Position numbers and translations under genes: made by a program. The notes under the pieces are model-generated. The model had not been told where the DNA came from. It saw nothing but the letters and a program-made list of their open reading frames with translations, and made no database searches. Source: Bhargavaea massiliensis (GTDB taxonomy: Bacteria > Bacillota > Bacilli > Bacillales_A > Planococcaceae). Taken from it: DNA of 64,000 nt. How positions within the stretch are numbered: the first letter of the stretch is position 1; each line of letters opens with the position of its first letter. The DNA lies in NCBI RefSeq assembly GCF_018390575.1, contig NZ_JAHBCJ010000007.1:45833-109832 (forward strand), read 5' to 3'. Positions 24,927-34,280 of this stretch are shown here, in pieces.

Positions 24927-26408
24927 ATGTCGACAAAATACGCAGACGACAGTCTGATGCTCCATACCGACTTGTATCAGATCAACATGGCCGAGACGTA
25001 CTGGGCGGACGGCGTCCATGAGCGGCGCGCGGTTTTCGATCTGTATTTCCGCAAGTTGCCGTTCGGAAACGGTTATGCGGTGTTTGCCGGGCTGGAACGG
25101 GTATTGGAATATTTAAAGGGGTTCCGCTTCACGGAGAGCGATCTGGCTTATCTCCGGGATAATGTGGGCTACCGCGATGATTTCCTGTCGTATCTGGCAG
25201 ATCTGCGCTTTACCGGGGATGTGTATTCCATGGTCGAGGGGGAGCTGGTTTTCAGCAATGAGCCGATCATCCGGATCGAGGCGCCGCTGATCCAGGCGCA
25301 GCTGGTCGAGACAGCTGTTCTGAATATCGTGAACTACCAGACGCTCATCGCGACAAAGGCAAGCCGCATCAAGCAAGTCGTGAAAGACGATGTCGTCATG
25401 GAGTTCGGCTCGCGCCGCGCACAAGAGATGGATGCGGCGATCTGGGGTGCCCGTGCTGCCGTGATCGGCGGTGTCGAGGCGACGAGCAATGTCCGGGCGG
25501 GCAAGCTGTTCGGCATTCCTGTCGCCGGAACGCATGCCCACTCGATGGTGCAGGCCTATGAGAGCGAGTATGAGGCGTTCCATGCGTATGCGCGCAGGCA
25601 CAAAGATTGCGTGTTCCTTGTCGATACGTACGACACGATCAAGATCGGCGTGCCGACAGCCATCCGGGTGGCGAAGGAACTCGGGGATAAAATCAATTTT
25701 ATCGGCATCCGCCTCGACAGCGGGGACATCGCCTATCTGTCGAAGGAATCCCGCCGCATGCTGGATGAGGCCGGCTTCCCGGATGCAAAGATCATCGTCT
25801 CGAATGACCTCGATGAGTACACGATCATGAACCTGCAGATGCAGGGGGCGAAGGTGGATCAGTGGGGAATCGGCACGAAGCTGATCACCGCCTATGACCA
25901 GCCGGCGCTCGGTGCGGTGTACAAGCTCGTCGCAATCGAAAACGACAAAGGCGTGATGGAGGACCGGATCAAGATTTCCTCGACCGCCGAAAAAGTGACG
26001 ACACCCGGCGTCAAGAAAGTGTACCGGATCATCGACCGGGAAAACGGCCGGGCGGAAGGCGACTACATCACGATGTGGGACGAAAAGCCGGAAGAGGAAG
26101 AGCGCATAAAAATGTTCCACCCGGTCCATACGTTCATCTCAAAGTTCGTGACTAACTTCGAGGCGATTAACCTTCATCAGCAAGTTGTCCGCGAAGGGAA
26201 GATCATCTACGATCTGCCGGAACTTCCGGAAATCGCGGAGTTTGCCCGCGGACAGCTTGGCCTGCTTTGGGACGAGTACAAGCGCTCGCTCAACCCGGAG
26301 GAATACCCGGTTGACCTCAGCCAGAAGTGCTGGGACAACAAGATGCGGAACATCCACGAGGTCCAGGACCGCATCCGCGAGTTCCAGGCGAACGGAGCGG
26401 AAGGCTGA
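24927..26408 (+). CDS. pncB: Nicotinate phosphoribosyltransferase
   Basis: A 493-residue enzyme of NAD salvage that converts nicotinate and PRPP to nicotinate mononucleotide. Characteristic segments are HTDLYQINMAETY, the His-containing GTHAHSMVQAY, EFGSRRAQEMDAAIWGARAA and FIGIRLDSGDIAYLS. AAGGG lies 6 bases before the ATG at 24927; a slightly longer frame begins at 24909. A 10-base palindrome ACTATATAGT lies about 40 bases upstream and might be an operator. It forms an operon with nadE, 32 bases downstream. Confidence 0.93.
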   Translation: MSTKYADDSLMLHTDLYQINMAETYWADGVHERRAVFDLYFRKLPFGNGYAVFAGLERVLEYLKGFRFTESDLAYLRDNVGYRDDFLSYLADLRFTGDVYSMVEGELVFSNEPIIRIEAPLIQAQLVETAVLNIVNYQTLIATKASRIKQVVKDDVVMEFGSRRAQEMDAAIWGARAAVIGGVEATSNVRAGKLFGIPVAGTHAHSMVQAYESEYEAFHAYARRHKDCVFLVDTYDTIKIGVPTAIRVAKELGDKINFIGIRLDSGDIAYLSKESRRMLDEAGFPDAKIIVSNDLDEYTIMNLQMQGAKVDQWGIGTKLITAYDQPALGAVYKLVAIENDKGVMEDRIKISSTAEKVTTPGVKKVYRIIDRENGRAEGDYITMWDEKPEEEERIKMFHPVHTFISKFVTNFEAINLHQQVVREGKIIYDLPELPEIAEFARGQLGLLWDEYKRSLNPEEYPVDLSQKCWDNKMRNIHEVQDRIREFQANGAEG

Positions 26409-26440
26409 CCCCTGCCTGAGTTAAAGGAGGAAGAAACACC

Positions 26441-27268
26441 ATGACACTGCAGGAAGAGATTATCAGAGAACTGAAAGTAAAGCCCGAGATCGACCCGCGG
26501 GAAGAAATCCGCGTGTCGGTTGATTTCATGAAAGACTATGCGCGCGCCCATCCGTTCCTCGAAGGGTTCGTGCTCGGCATCTCCGGCGGCCAGGACTCAA
26601 CGCTCGCCGGCAAGCTTGCCCAGATGGCGGTGGATGAGCTGAACGAAGAGGAGAACACCGACCGGTATAAGTTCCATGCGATCCGCCTGCCGTACGGCGA
26701 GCAATTCGACGAAAAGGATGTCGATGACGCCATGGCGTTCATCTCACCGTCCGAATCGTATCGGGTTAACATCAAGCCTGCGGTCGATGCAAGCGCGGCA
26801 GCATTGGCAGAAGCCGGAGTGCCCCTTTCCGACTATGTGAAGGGGAATGAAAAGGCACGCGAACGGATGAAGGCACAGTTCGCAGTTGCCGCAATGAAAA
26901 AGGCGGTCGTCATCGGAACCGACCACGGGGCGGAAGCGATCACCGGCTTCTACACGAAATTCGGCGACGGAGCGGCCGACATCATGCCGATCTTCCGTCT
27001 GAACAAGCGGCAGGGTCGGGCGTTGCTGAAGGAACTCGGATGTCCGGAGCATCTTTACAACAAGGTTCCGACCGCCGATCTCGAGGAGGACCGCCCGGCC
27101 ATCCCGGACGAAGTCGCCCTCGGCCTGACGTATGATGACATCGACGATTACCTGGAAGGCAAAAAGATTTCTCCGGAAGCGCAGGAGAAACTGGAAGATT
27201 ACTACATGAAGTCGCGCCACAAGCGCCACCTTCCGATTACCGTCTATGACGACTTCTGGAGAAACTGA
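26441..27268 (+). CDS. nadE: NH3-dependent NAD+ synthetase
   Basis: A 275-residue adenine-nucleotide alpha-hydrolase-fold enzyme that amidates nicotinate adenine dinucleotide to NAD+. The PP-loop [16 protein letters not shown] and the [20 protein letters not shown] block are intact. It lacks a glutaminase domain, so it is the ammonia-dependent form, as in B. subtilis (272 residues). GGAGGAAG precedes the ATG. Cotranscribed with pncB, giving two steps from nicotinate to NAD, with NadD encoded elsewhere. Confidence 0.95.
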   Translation: MTLQEEIIRELKVKPEIDPREEIRVSVDFMKDYARAHPFLEGFVLGISGGQDSTLAGKLAQMAVDELNEEENTDRYKFHAIRLPYGEQFDEKDVDDAMAFISPSESYRVNIKPAVDASAAALAEAGVPLSDYVKGNEKARERMKAQFAVAAMKKAVVIGTDHGAEAITGFYTKFGDGAADIMPIFRLNKRQGRALLKELGCPEHLYNKVPTADLEEDRPAIPDEVALGLTYDDIDDYLEGKKISPEAQEKLEDYYMKSRHKRHLPITVYDDFWRN

Positions 27269-27278
27269 TGATTGAGGA

Positions 27279-27317
27279 CAAACCCGCCTGGCTGGCCGCC
27301 GGCGGGTTTAGTTAATT
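27279..27317 (+). terminator. Terminator of pncB-nadE
   Basis: AAACCCGCC / GGCGGGTTT perfect stem; the T-run is short and interrupted. Confidence 0.65.
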
Positions 27318-27354
27318 GCCAAGAAGCGGGAACCTGGCCAAAGGGCTCCGGGTT

Positions 27355-27459
27355 TCGTCATTCGGGCTCCCGGTCTCGTCATTCGTCCGCGCAGTTTCGT
27401 CATTCGTGCTCCCGGTCTCGTCATTCACCCGCCCGCTTGCGTCACTCGCCCATCCAATG
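27355..27459. repeat. Intergenic 21-base repeat array C
   Basis: Five units with core TCGTCATTC (last copy GCGTCACTC) starting at 27355, 27376, 27397, 27418 and 27439, an exact 21-base period. Spacers alternate between GGGCTCCCGG-like and GTCCGCGCAG-like sequences. The reverse core GAATGACGA matches arrays B and D. It occupies the 324-base gap between nadE and yeaC. Confidence 0.85.
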
Positions 27460-27592
27460 CCCCATCCATGGCATCCTCCTTTGGAACCTCCTCAGATTGA
27501 CCCATGACCTGCCTTCCACTAAACTGAAAACAGACTAATAAATTTCCAGCAGACCGGCCGGAAAACCGGATAAAGACAGGGGGAACCCGATA

Positions 27593-28543
27593 GTGGAGGA
27601 ACACCGAAAACTGCTTAAAGTCATTGAAAATATCGAACAAGTGATGATCGGGAAACGTGAGGTGGCGGAGCTGAGTGTGGTCGCCCTGCTCGCGGGAGGG
27701 CATGTGCTGCTTGAAGACGTTCCGGGCGTCGGGAAGACGATGATGGTGCGGGCGCTGGCACGGTCCGTCGGGGCCGATTTCAAGCGGATCCAGTTTACCC
27801 CGGACTTGTTGCCGTCTGATGTGATCGGCGTCTCGATCTATAATCCGAAGGAGATGGAGTTCCAGTTCCGTCCGGGCCCGATCATGGGAAATATCGTGCT
27901 TGCGGATGAAATCAACCGGACATCGCCGAAAACACAGTCTGCTCTTCTGGAAGGGATGGAAGAAGCTTCCGTCACGGTCGATGGCCGTACACTGTCGCTT
28001 CCGGATCCGTTTTTCGTCATGGCGACACAGAACCCGATAGAGCATGAAGGCACTTATCCGTTGCCGGAGGCGCAGCTGGACCGGTTCCTTCTGAAAGTGA
28101 AGATGGGCTATCCCGTCCGCGAAGATGAAGTGGAAGTGCTTCGCCGCGCAGAAAAGCAGCCGCCGATCGATCGGATTGAGGCGGTCATCACGCTTGATGA
28201 GCTGCGGGATATCCGCATCCGGGCAGCCGAGGTGCCGGTCGATGACACCGTAAAGGGTTATATCGTTGATCTTGCCGAAAGCACCCGGAAAAGCCCGGAT
28301 ATCCGGCTCGGCGTGAGCCCGCGCGGCTCGATCGCGCTCATGCGCGCGGCGCGTGCGCTCGCATTCCTGAAAGGGCGCGAGTATGTATTGCCGGATGATG
28401 TCCAGCATCTTGCGCCCTATGTATTCAGCCACAGGATGATCCTGCAGCCGGAAGTCCGCTACGAGGGGATCGACGCAGAAGAATTGGTGGAGCGCATCAT
28501 CACAAGAACGAAAGTACCGGTCCGGAGAGCCGGCACGCGATGA
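27593..28543 (+). CDS. yeaC: MoxR-family AAA+ ATPase
   Basis: A 316-residue AAA+ ATPase. Walker A is DVPGVGKTMMVRA, Walker B is IVLADEINRTSPK, and sensor 1 lies in FFVMATQNPIEHEGTYPLPE. MoxR ATPases act with DUF58/VWA partners in assembling or activating envelope or metal-containing proteins. The start is GTG with AGGGGG 9 bases upstream. It overlaps the DUF58 gene by 4 bases. B. subtilis has the same order yeaC-yeaD-yebA-guaA, which supports the symbol. Confidence 0.9.
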   Translation: MEEHRKLLKVIENIEQVMIGKREVAELSVVALLAGGHVLLEDVPGVGKTMMVRALARSVGADFKRIQFTPDLLPSDVIGVSIYNPKEMEFQFRPGPIMGNIVLADEINRTSPKTQSALLEGMEEASVTVDGRTLSLPDPFFVMATQNPIEHEGTYPLPEAQLDRFLLKVKMGYPVREDEVEVLRRAEKQPPIDRIEAVITLDELRDIRIRAAEVPVDDTVKGYIVDLAESTRKSPDIRLGVSPRGSIALMRAARALAFLKGREYVLPDDVQHLAPYVFSHRMILQPEVRYEGIDAEELVERIITRTKVPVRRAGTR

Positions 28544-29739
28544 AGCCGTTTCTCCGCAAGGCGGGTCCGCTGTTCCGCCTCATCGGGATCATTGCCGTCC
28601 TTGCCGGGGCGTTTGCCTACGCCCGGTTCCAGGGAGGCGCCGTCAGCTGGACGGTGTTTTATATGGTGTTGCCATTCGGACTTTACGGAATCCTTCTGTA
28701 CATTTATCCGCTTCGGGCGGTCACCGCGGAGCGGGAAGTGGGCCGCAGGGAGATTCCGTACGGCAGCCCCCTCAGGTCGACCGTCCGGCTCGGCCGGCGG
28801 TTTATGTTCCCGCTTCTCTACATCTCCGTGAAAGAGGTTACCGGAAGCGCGACACAGATCCCGATGCCTTCGACACTGTTTGTTTGGGGATTCCGCAGAC
28901 AGAAGGAATGGTCCTATGAAACAGAACCGCTAAGGCGCGGGGAGCATGTGCTGGAAGGGATCGAAATTGAAGCGGCGGACTTTTTCGGATGGATGAGGAA
29001 ACGCCGGTTCATCCCGCTCCGCCAGACCATCACCGTCCTGCCGAAGGTGACCGACATGCAGGAGGTCCCCTCCGCCGCATCCGAAGAGCGGGGCAGCGCG
29101 GCGGCCTCATTCGCTTCGGTGAAGGAATCGTCAGTCGCGACCGGGATCCGCGACTATCAGCCGGGAGACCGGCTGTCCAGGATCCACTGGCCGGCGTTCG
29201 CCAGGACAGGCGAGCTCCACTCGAAAGAGCTTGAGGACAGGCGGGCTCAGGACCTTCTGCTCGTCCTGGACGGATCGCCGTCCCCGCAGTTTGAAGAACA
29301 GGTCGGATTTGCGGCGTCCATACTGAAAAAGTCGGTTGAAACGCGCTCGGCCGCCGGCTTCCTGAGCCTCGGGGAGTCGGGTATCGCGATCCCGCGGGTG
29401 GAAGGGCCGGACAGCCTGCGGGCGGCGATGCTTCACCTGGCGCGGTTCAGCCCAACGCCAGCCGGCGGGTACCTGCCGCCGGCTGGCAGCCGATCGCTTG
29501 CCGCGGCCCGCACGATGACCGTCATAACGGGTCCGCTCACGGAGGCGTGGGTGTCCGCGTTTCTCCGTGAAGCCCGGCAGGCATCGGGCGGCATCCTCTT
29601 TTCCGTCATCGGAAAAGGAGAGTACCCGGGACGTGGTGCCCTTGAAGCCGCGCGTGCAGCCATTGCCGCCGGATTTGACGTGCGGTTTGTCACGGAGCGG
29701 GAATTCGGGGATCCGGAAAGAGGAGGGGTGCGCAGATGA
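28540..29739 (+). CDS. yeaD: DUF58-domain membrane protein
   Basis: A 399-residue protein with two N-terminal membrane helices (about residues 11-55) and a C-terminal DUF58 domain. The hallmark is IRDYQPGDRLSRIHWPAFAR followed by a degenerate VWA-like fold (LLLVLDGSPS). It is the usual partner of MoxR ATPases and transglutaminase-like proteins. ATGA overlaps couple it to both neighbours. Confidence 0.88.
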   Translation: MKPFLRKAGPLFRLIGIIAVLAGAFAYARFQGGAVSWTVFYMVLPFGLYGILLYIYPLRAVTAEREVGRREIPYGSPLRSTVRLGRRFMFPLLYISVKEVTGSATQIPMPSTLFVWGFRRQKEWSYETEPLRRGEHVLEGIEIEAADFFGWMRKRRFIPLRQTITVLPKVTDMQEVPSAASEERGSAAASFASVKESSVATGIRDYQPGDRLSRIHWPAFARTGELHSKELEDRRAQDLLLVLDGSPSPQFEEQVGFAASILKKSVETRSAAGFLSLGESGIAIPRVEGPDSLRAAMLHLARFSPTPAGGYLPPAGSRSLAAARTMTVITGPLTEAWVSAFLREARQASGGILFSVIGKGEYPGRGALEAARAAIAAGFDVRFVTEREFGDPERGGVRR

Positions 29740-31913
29740 ACCAGAAAGCGGTCGACCGGATATTTCTTGGCCTCATTTATGTTCTGGTGGTCCTCCTCGT
29801 CAGGGAGTGGCTCCTCCCGATCATCGAACTGACCGGGGCGGGCCACCTGGCACTCTTTGTTGTCTTCGTCGGCCTCTGTTTTGCCTTCCCGCTTTTCGGG
29901 GTGCCCTGGTGGGTCTCGGGGCCGGTGAAGCTGATCTATGCCGTCTGGTTTGTGGCGCATGCCCATATGGACGGACCGGCGACCCCTGCTGCGACGGTGT
30001 CCTTTTTCCTGGGAGACTTATTCAAGAATGCCGGGCTTCTCGTCACGGGCGAGCTCGGAAGAATCACCGACCCGTTCCGGACGGTGCTGTTTCTTGCGCT
30101 CTTATGGATGGCGTCCTACCTGATCCAGTATTGGATCAACCTGAAAATGTCGGTCCTCATTTTCTACGGGATGACCGTCGTCTTTATCACGGTACTGGAC
30201 ACATTCAGCCCGTACAGCGCGGATGCGGCGATTCTCCGCATCCTGGTGATCGGCTTCCTGCTGCTCGGGCTCACGTTCCTCGCGAAGCTGGCGGATGGCC
30301 AGAAAAAGCGTCCGGGCCTGCCGGCGTTCCTGCTGATGACGATCCCGCTGCTTGTGCTGGTCACGGCGGCGGGCGCAGTGAGCCAGTTCCTGCCAAAGTC
30401 CGACCCTGCCTGGCCGGACCCGGTTCCGTTTATCAAGTCGTTTGCCGAAGGGGCTGGAGACGGCCTCGGCCGCGATGCCGGAAAGATCGGGTACGGCGAG
30501 GACGACTCGATGCTCGGCGGGCCGTTTGTCGGAGACGATACGGTCGTCTTCGAGGCAACGGCGGAGCGGGGCCAATACTGGAAAGTCGAGACGAAAGACA
30601 CGTACACGTCGCGCGGCTGGATTCATTCCTCGGAAGAGCAGGAACTGCATCCAGTCGGGGAAAGGCGGCCGATCGACGAGCCGCTGCTTGCCGGTACGAC
30701 CCGCGGGGAGGATACGGCGACGCTTTCGATGCAGCTGGACTTTGAATTCATCGTCCGGCCGTACGGGGCGATTGCACCCTCAGGACCTGAAGGCACCGAG
30801 TTCCTGCAGGAAGCCGGCACGGGAAAAGTCATTCCATTCGTGAACAACGCCCCTGCCGTGCTGGACGCGTACAGCGTGACTTATGATGAGCCGGCATACA
30901 GCCTGACCGCCCTTCGGAACACGTCGCCGGACACGCTTCCGGAAGGGGAGTTCGACCCGTATCTGCAGCTGCCGGACGGGCTTCCGCAGCGCGTTCATGA
31001 CCTCGCTCTTGAAATCACGGGCAGGGAAGAGACGTTATACGAAAAAGCCCGGGCGGTCGAGCAGTACTTCAGGCAAAACGGTTTCGTCTATGACCAGGCA
31101 AATGTGGCTGCTCCGGGAGCCGGAGAGGATTTCACCGACCATTTCCTGTTCGAGACGAAGCGCGGATACTGCGACCACTTCTCGACATCGATGGTCGTCC
31201 TTCTCCGCTCGGCCGGCGTGCCGGCCCGCTGGGTCAAAGGATTCAATGAAGGCGAGGAAGTCGGCCGCACGGATGCCGGCCGACAGTTTGAAGTGACGAA
31301 CAACAACGCCCACTCCTGGGTGGAAGCGTACATGCCGGGTGTCGGCTGGATGCCGTTCGAGCCAACCATCGGTTTTGACGGCGCAGGCGGCATCGACTAC
31401 GACCTCGATCTGGATGAAATGACCGAACAGGAAACACAGGAGATGGAAGAGTCAGCCAAGCCGGAGGAGCCTGAAGAGGATGAAGCTCCGGCCGTATCCA
31501 AGGGGGACGGATTCTGGAAATCCCTCGGGGACCGGATCGCGGAAAACAGCCGCGCAATCTACATCGGGCTTGCCGTGCTTGCGGCGGCGGCGTTTGCCGC
31601 GTTCCTGCTGCGGGACAAATGGCTGCCTAGAGTGATGGTCGCCCGGTTCCGAAAACAGGAGCTTGACCGTGAAGGATTCGAGCGGGCGTATGGCCGGCTG
31701 CTCGGAAGGCTCCGGCACTACGGACTTCCGAAGGAGGATGGCAAGACGCTGTCCGCCTTTGCGCGCGAAGTGGATGCGCACTTTGGCGGAACGGACATGA
31801 GGCGGCTAACCGAAGCGTACGAAGCGGTCGTCTATGGCGGGCGGGACGCCGTCCGGCAAGAGCAGGCGGTACGGGAAAGTTGGGAAAATTTAATCAACAG
31901 GACCATCGGTTGA
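29736..31913 (+). CDS. yebA: TgpA-like transglutaminase-domain membrane protein
   Basis: A 725-residue protein with about six N-terminal membrane helices, an extracellular transglutaminase-like domain, another helix near residues 606-624, and a C-terminal DUF4129-type tail. The catalytic Cys lies in RGYCDHFSTSMV and the His in NNAHSWVEAYMPG. The third-residue region reads WMPFEPT, with Glu where many homologs have Asp. It should act on the outer face of the membrane, downstream of the MoxR/DUF58 pair. The stop codon overlaps the guaA promoter. Confidence 0.88.
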   Translation: MNQKAVDRIFLGLIYVLVVLLVREWLLPIIELTGAGHLALFVVFVGLCFAFPLFGVPWWVSGPVKLIYAVWFVAHAHMDGPATPAATVSFFLGDLFKNAGLLVTGELGRITDPFRTVLFLALLWMASYLIQYWINLKMSVLIFYGMTVVFITVLDTFSPYSADAAILRILVIGFLLLGLTFLAKLADGQKKRPGLPAFLLMTIPLLVLVTAAGAVSQFLPKSDPAWPDPVPFIKSFAEGAGDGLGRDAGKIGYGEDDSMLGGPFVGDDTVVFEATAERGQYWKVETKDTYTSRGWIHSSEEQELHPVGERRPIDEPLLAGTTRGEDTATLSMQLDFEFIVRPYGAIAPSGPEGTEFLQEAGTGKVIPFVNNAPAVLDAYSVTYDEPAYSLTALRNTSPDTLPEGEFDPYLQLPDGLPQRVHDLALEITGREETLYEKARAVEQYFRQNGFVYDQANVAAPGAGEDFTDHFLFETKRGYCDHFSTSMVVLLRSAGVPARWVKGFNEGEEVGRTDAGRQFEVTNNNAHSWVEAYMPGVGWMPFEPTIGFDGAGGIDYDLDLDEMTEQETQEMEESAKPEEPEEDEAPAVSKGDGFWKSLGDRIAENSRAIYIGLAVLAAAAFAAFLLRDKWLPRVMVARFRKQELDREGFERAYGRLLGRLRHYGLPKEDGKTLSAFAREVDAHFGGTDMRRLTEAYEAVVYGGRDAVRQEQAVRESWENLINRTIG

Positions 31914-31938
31914 TTTTCTGGGCGGCAAGGGGTAAACT
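31910..31938 (+). promoter_or_regulatory. Promoter of guaA
   Basis: -35 TTGATT (31910-31915) and -10 TAAACT (31933-31938) with a 17-base spacer, immediately at the end of yebA. Confidence 0.7.
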
Positions 31939-31963
31939 GACTAAAAATCGGATAGACCGGGTC

Positions 31964-32036
31964 GCCCTCATATAAGTCCGGAAATATGGTCCGGATGTCT
32001 CTACCAGGCCGCCGTAAATGGCCTGTCTATGAAGGC
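31964..32036 (+). promoter_or_regulatory. Purine (guanine-type) riboswitch of guaA, J3/1 variant
   Basis: P1 GCCCTCATA pairs with TATGAAGGC (one mismatch). P2 TCCGGA-AATATGG-TCCGGA is perfect. The J2/3 sequence is GTCTCTACC, and P3 CAGGCC-GCCGTAAAT-GGCCTG is perfect. The conserved C that pairs with guanine is present in J3/1, but the base before it is T where the consensus is A (TCTATG instead of ACTATG). Confidence 0.9.
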
Positions 32037-32073
32037 GGATGCTAGACGTGCGTGCACGGGGCATCCGCTTTTT
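32035..32073 (+). terminator. Riboswitch terminator of guaA
   Basis: GCGGATGC / GCATCCGC perfect stem followed by TTTTT. Its 5' arm overlaps the end of P1, as expected for ligand-dependent termination. Confidence 0.85.
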
Positions 32074-32153
32074 GGATGGAGATGAGAACGCGCGGAAGCT
32101 TTTTCTGCGCTTTTTTATTTTGACCCGGTCTTACAGAAAAAGGTGGAATACAC

Positions 32154-33707
32154 GTGTCTGCAGAATCCCTCTTGCTGGAACAGGAAAAGATTGTCGTCCT
32201 TGATTTCGGCAGCCAGTACAATCAGCTCATCACCCGCCGCATCCGTGAGTTCGGTGTCTACTCCGAGCTTCACCCGCACACCGTCACCGCAGAAGACATC
32301 AAAGGAATGAACGCGGCCGGCATCATCTTCTCCGGCGGTCCGAACTCGGTCTATGGCGAAACGGCCTTCACCGTTGACCCGGCTATCTTCGACCTCGGCA
32401 TTCCGGTGCTCGGCATCTGCTACGGCATGCAGCTCATGGCCCATCACTTCGGCGGCAAGGTGGAGAGGTCGTCCCGCCGCGAGTACGGCAAAGCGGAAAT
32501 GAACATTAAAGAAGGCGCTAGCCTGTTCGAAGACCAGCCGTCCGACCAGGTCGTCTGGATGAGCCATGGTGACCATGTCACGGCGGTTCCGGAAGGCTTC
32601 ACGACGGTCGCGACCAGCCCGAGCTGTGCGATCGCTGCGATGGAAAACCCTTCCCTCGGCATGTACGCGGTCCAGTACCACCCGGAAGTCCGCCACTCCG
32701 TCAACGGCAACGACCTGCTCCGCCACTTCGTCTTCGGCATCTGCAAGGCGGAAGGCGGCTGGACGATCGGCAACTTCATCGAATTGGAGATCGAAAAGAT
32801 CCGCCAGGAAGTCGGCGACAAGCAGGTTCTCTGCGCACTGAGCGGCGGAGTGGATTCCTCCGTTGTCGCAGCCCTCATCCACCGTGCGATCGGCGACCAG
32901 CTGACGTGCATGTTCGTGGACCACGGCCTGCTGCGCAAAGGCGAAGCGGACAGCGTCATGGAGACGTTCGTCGGCAAGTTCGATATGAAAGTGATCAAGA
33001 TCGATGCGCAGGAACGCTTCCTTTCGAAGCTGGCAGGCGTATCGGATCCGGAGAAAAAGCGCAAGATCATCGGTAATGAATTCATCTACGTGTTTGACGA
33101 GGAAGCAGCCAAGCTGAAGGATATGGACTTCCTGGCGCAGGGCACGCTCTACACGGACATCATCGAATCGGGCACAGCGACCGCCCAGACGATCAAGTCG
33201 CACCACAACGTCGGCGGCCTGCCGGAAGACATGACGTTTAAGCTGATCGAGCCGCTGAACACGCTCTTCAAGGATGAAGTGCGGGCACTCGGTTCGGAAC
33301 TCGGACTTCCAGATGAAATCGTCTGGCGCCAGCCGTTCCCGGGACCGGGCCTCGGTATCCGCGTCCTCGGCGAAATCACCGAAGAGAAGCTGGAGATCGT
33401 CCGTGAATCCGACTTCATCCTGCGCGAAGAAATTGCAAAAGCCGGCCTCGACCGTGATATCTGGCAATACTTCACCGTGCTCCCGGACATCCGCAGCGTC
33501 GGCGTCATGGGCGACGAGCGCACGTACGACTATGCGATCGGCATCCGCGCCGTCACCTCGATCGACGGCATGACCTCCGACTGGGCGCGCATCCCTTGGG
33601 ACGTGCTCGAGAAGATCAGCACGCGCCTCGTGAACGAAGTGGACCACATCAACCGCGTCCTCTACGATGTCACGAGCAAGCCGCCTGCGACGATTGAGTG
33701 GGAATAA
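32154..33707 (+). CDS. guaA: GMP synthase (glutamine-hydrolysing)
   Basis: A 517-residue two-domain enzyme that aminates XMP to GMP. The class-I glutaminase domain carries Cys89 in GICYGMQ and the His/Glu pair in YHPEV. The ATP-pyrophosphatase domain follows, with PP-loop [10 protein letters not shown]. The C-terminal dimerisation domain ends in the standard KPPATIEWE. The start is GTG with AAGGTGG upstream. Controlled by the preceding purine riboswitch. In B. subtilis pbuG follows at once; here an AT-rich island separates them. Confidence 0.97.
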   Translation: MSAESLLLEQEKIVVLDFGSQYNQLITRRIREFGVYSELHPHTVTAEDIKGMNAAGIIFSGGPNSVYGETAFTVDPAIFDLGIPVLGICYGMQLMAHHFGGKVERSSRREYGKAEMNIKEGASLFEDQPSDQVVWMSHGDHVTAVPEGFTTVATSPSCAIAAMENPSLGMYAVQYHPEVRHSVNGNDLLRHFVFGICKAEGGWTIGNFIELEIEKIRQEVGDKQVLCALSGGVDSSVVAALIHRAIGDQLTCMFVDHGLLRKGEADSVMETFVGKFDMKVIKIDAQERFLSKLAGVSDPEKKRKIIGNEFIYVFDEEAAKLKDMDFLAQGTLYTDIIESGTATAQTIKSHHNVGGLPEDMTFKLIEPLNTLFKDEVRALGSELGLPDEIVWRQPFPGPGLGIRVLGEITEEKLEIVRESDFILREEIAKAGLDRDIWQYFTVLPDIRSVGVMGDERTYDYAIGIRAVTSIDGMTSDWARIPWDVLEKISTRLVNEVDHINRVLYDVTSKPPATIEWE

Positions 33708-33906
33708 CTACGGATTTGTAAATGGATAAAAATTACAATCTGGTCTACCTCTGTTAGTATAAGATAGCTGTTTACTTGGAATTATTTTATTAGAAAATAA
33801 AGGGACTCTCTTTCTTCGCATTATTTGTGAAAATAGGGGGTCTTTTTTATAACTGGAAAGTGATACGCCGCTTTACTCAGGATTATAGGCAGAACTTCGA
33901 TATGCA
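33708..33906 (+). other. AT-rich spacer after guaA, left edge of the island
   Basis: No gene is visible. The composition changes abruptly from GC-rich coding sequence to AT-rich DNA within about 20 bases of the guaA stop. A weak hairpin ending in GGGGGTCTTTTTT near 33845 may terminate guaA. No tRNA, integrase or clear direct repeat marks the boundary. Confidence 0.5.
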
Positions 33907-34155
33907 ATGGAATTGACTTTTATAATCTTGTTTGGTTACTGGGCACTGTGGTACCCAAATGCAGCTAAGTATCTAAGGGGATTAGAGCATGGATTTAACT
34001 TGGGATCTTTAGTCCTTTGAACGCGCTTTTGCACTAAAAGTGGAAAATTCAAATATTCTTATGTAGGTAATAAGAGGGGATTTGGTATACTAGACTTATT
34101 TAATGACTATACCAATTCACTCAAGGATATCCATAATTTAATGGCTATTTCCTAA
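33907..34155 (+). pseudogene. Possible decayed small gene with one internal TGA
   Basis: A frame of 82 codons interrupted only by TGA at 34018-34020. The first part, MELTFIILFGYWALWYPNAA, looks like a short membrane segment; the second contains GNKRGFGILDLFNDY. No ribosome binding site is evident and no family was recognised. In AT-rich DNA an open stretch this long can occur by chance, so confidence is low. Confidence 0.25.
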
Positions 34156-34280
34156 ATGTCTTAGTCTTAGATAGAGAACATCACCATAGAGGCATAAGCA
34201 ATTTATTAGTTATTATATGTTAATAACTGAAAATCAGATATTTTAATGTGTTATTCGAAAGTTAAGGTGGTGTGATATTC

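Noticed and set aside
34018..34020. Internal TGA as a selenocysteine codon
   Set aside because: No SECIS-like hairpin was seen just downstream, no known selenoprotein family, and the frame itself is doubtful.
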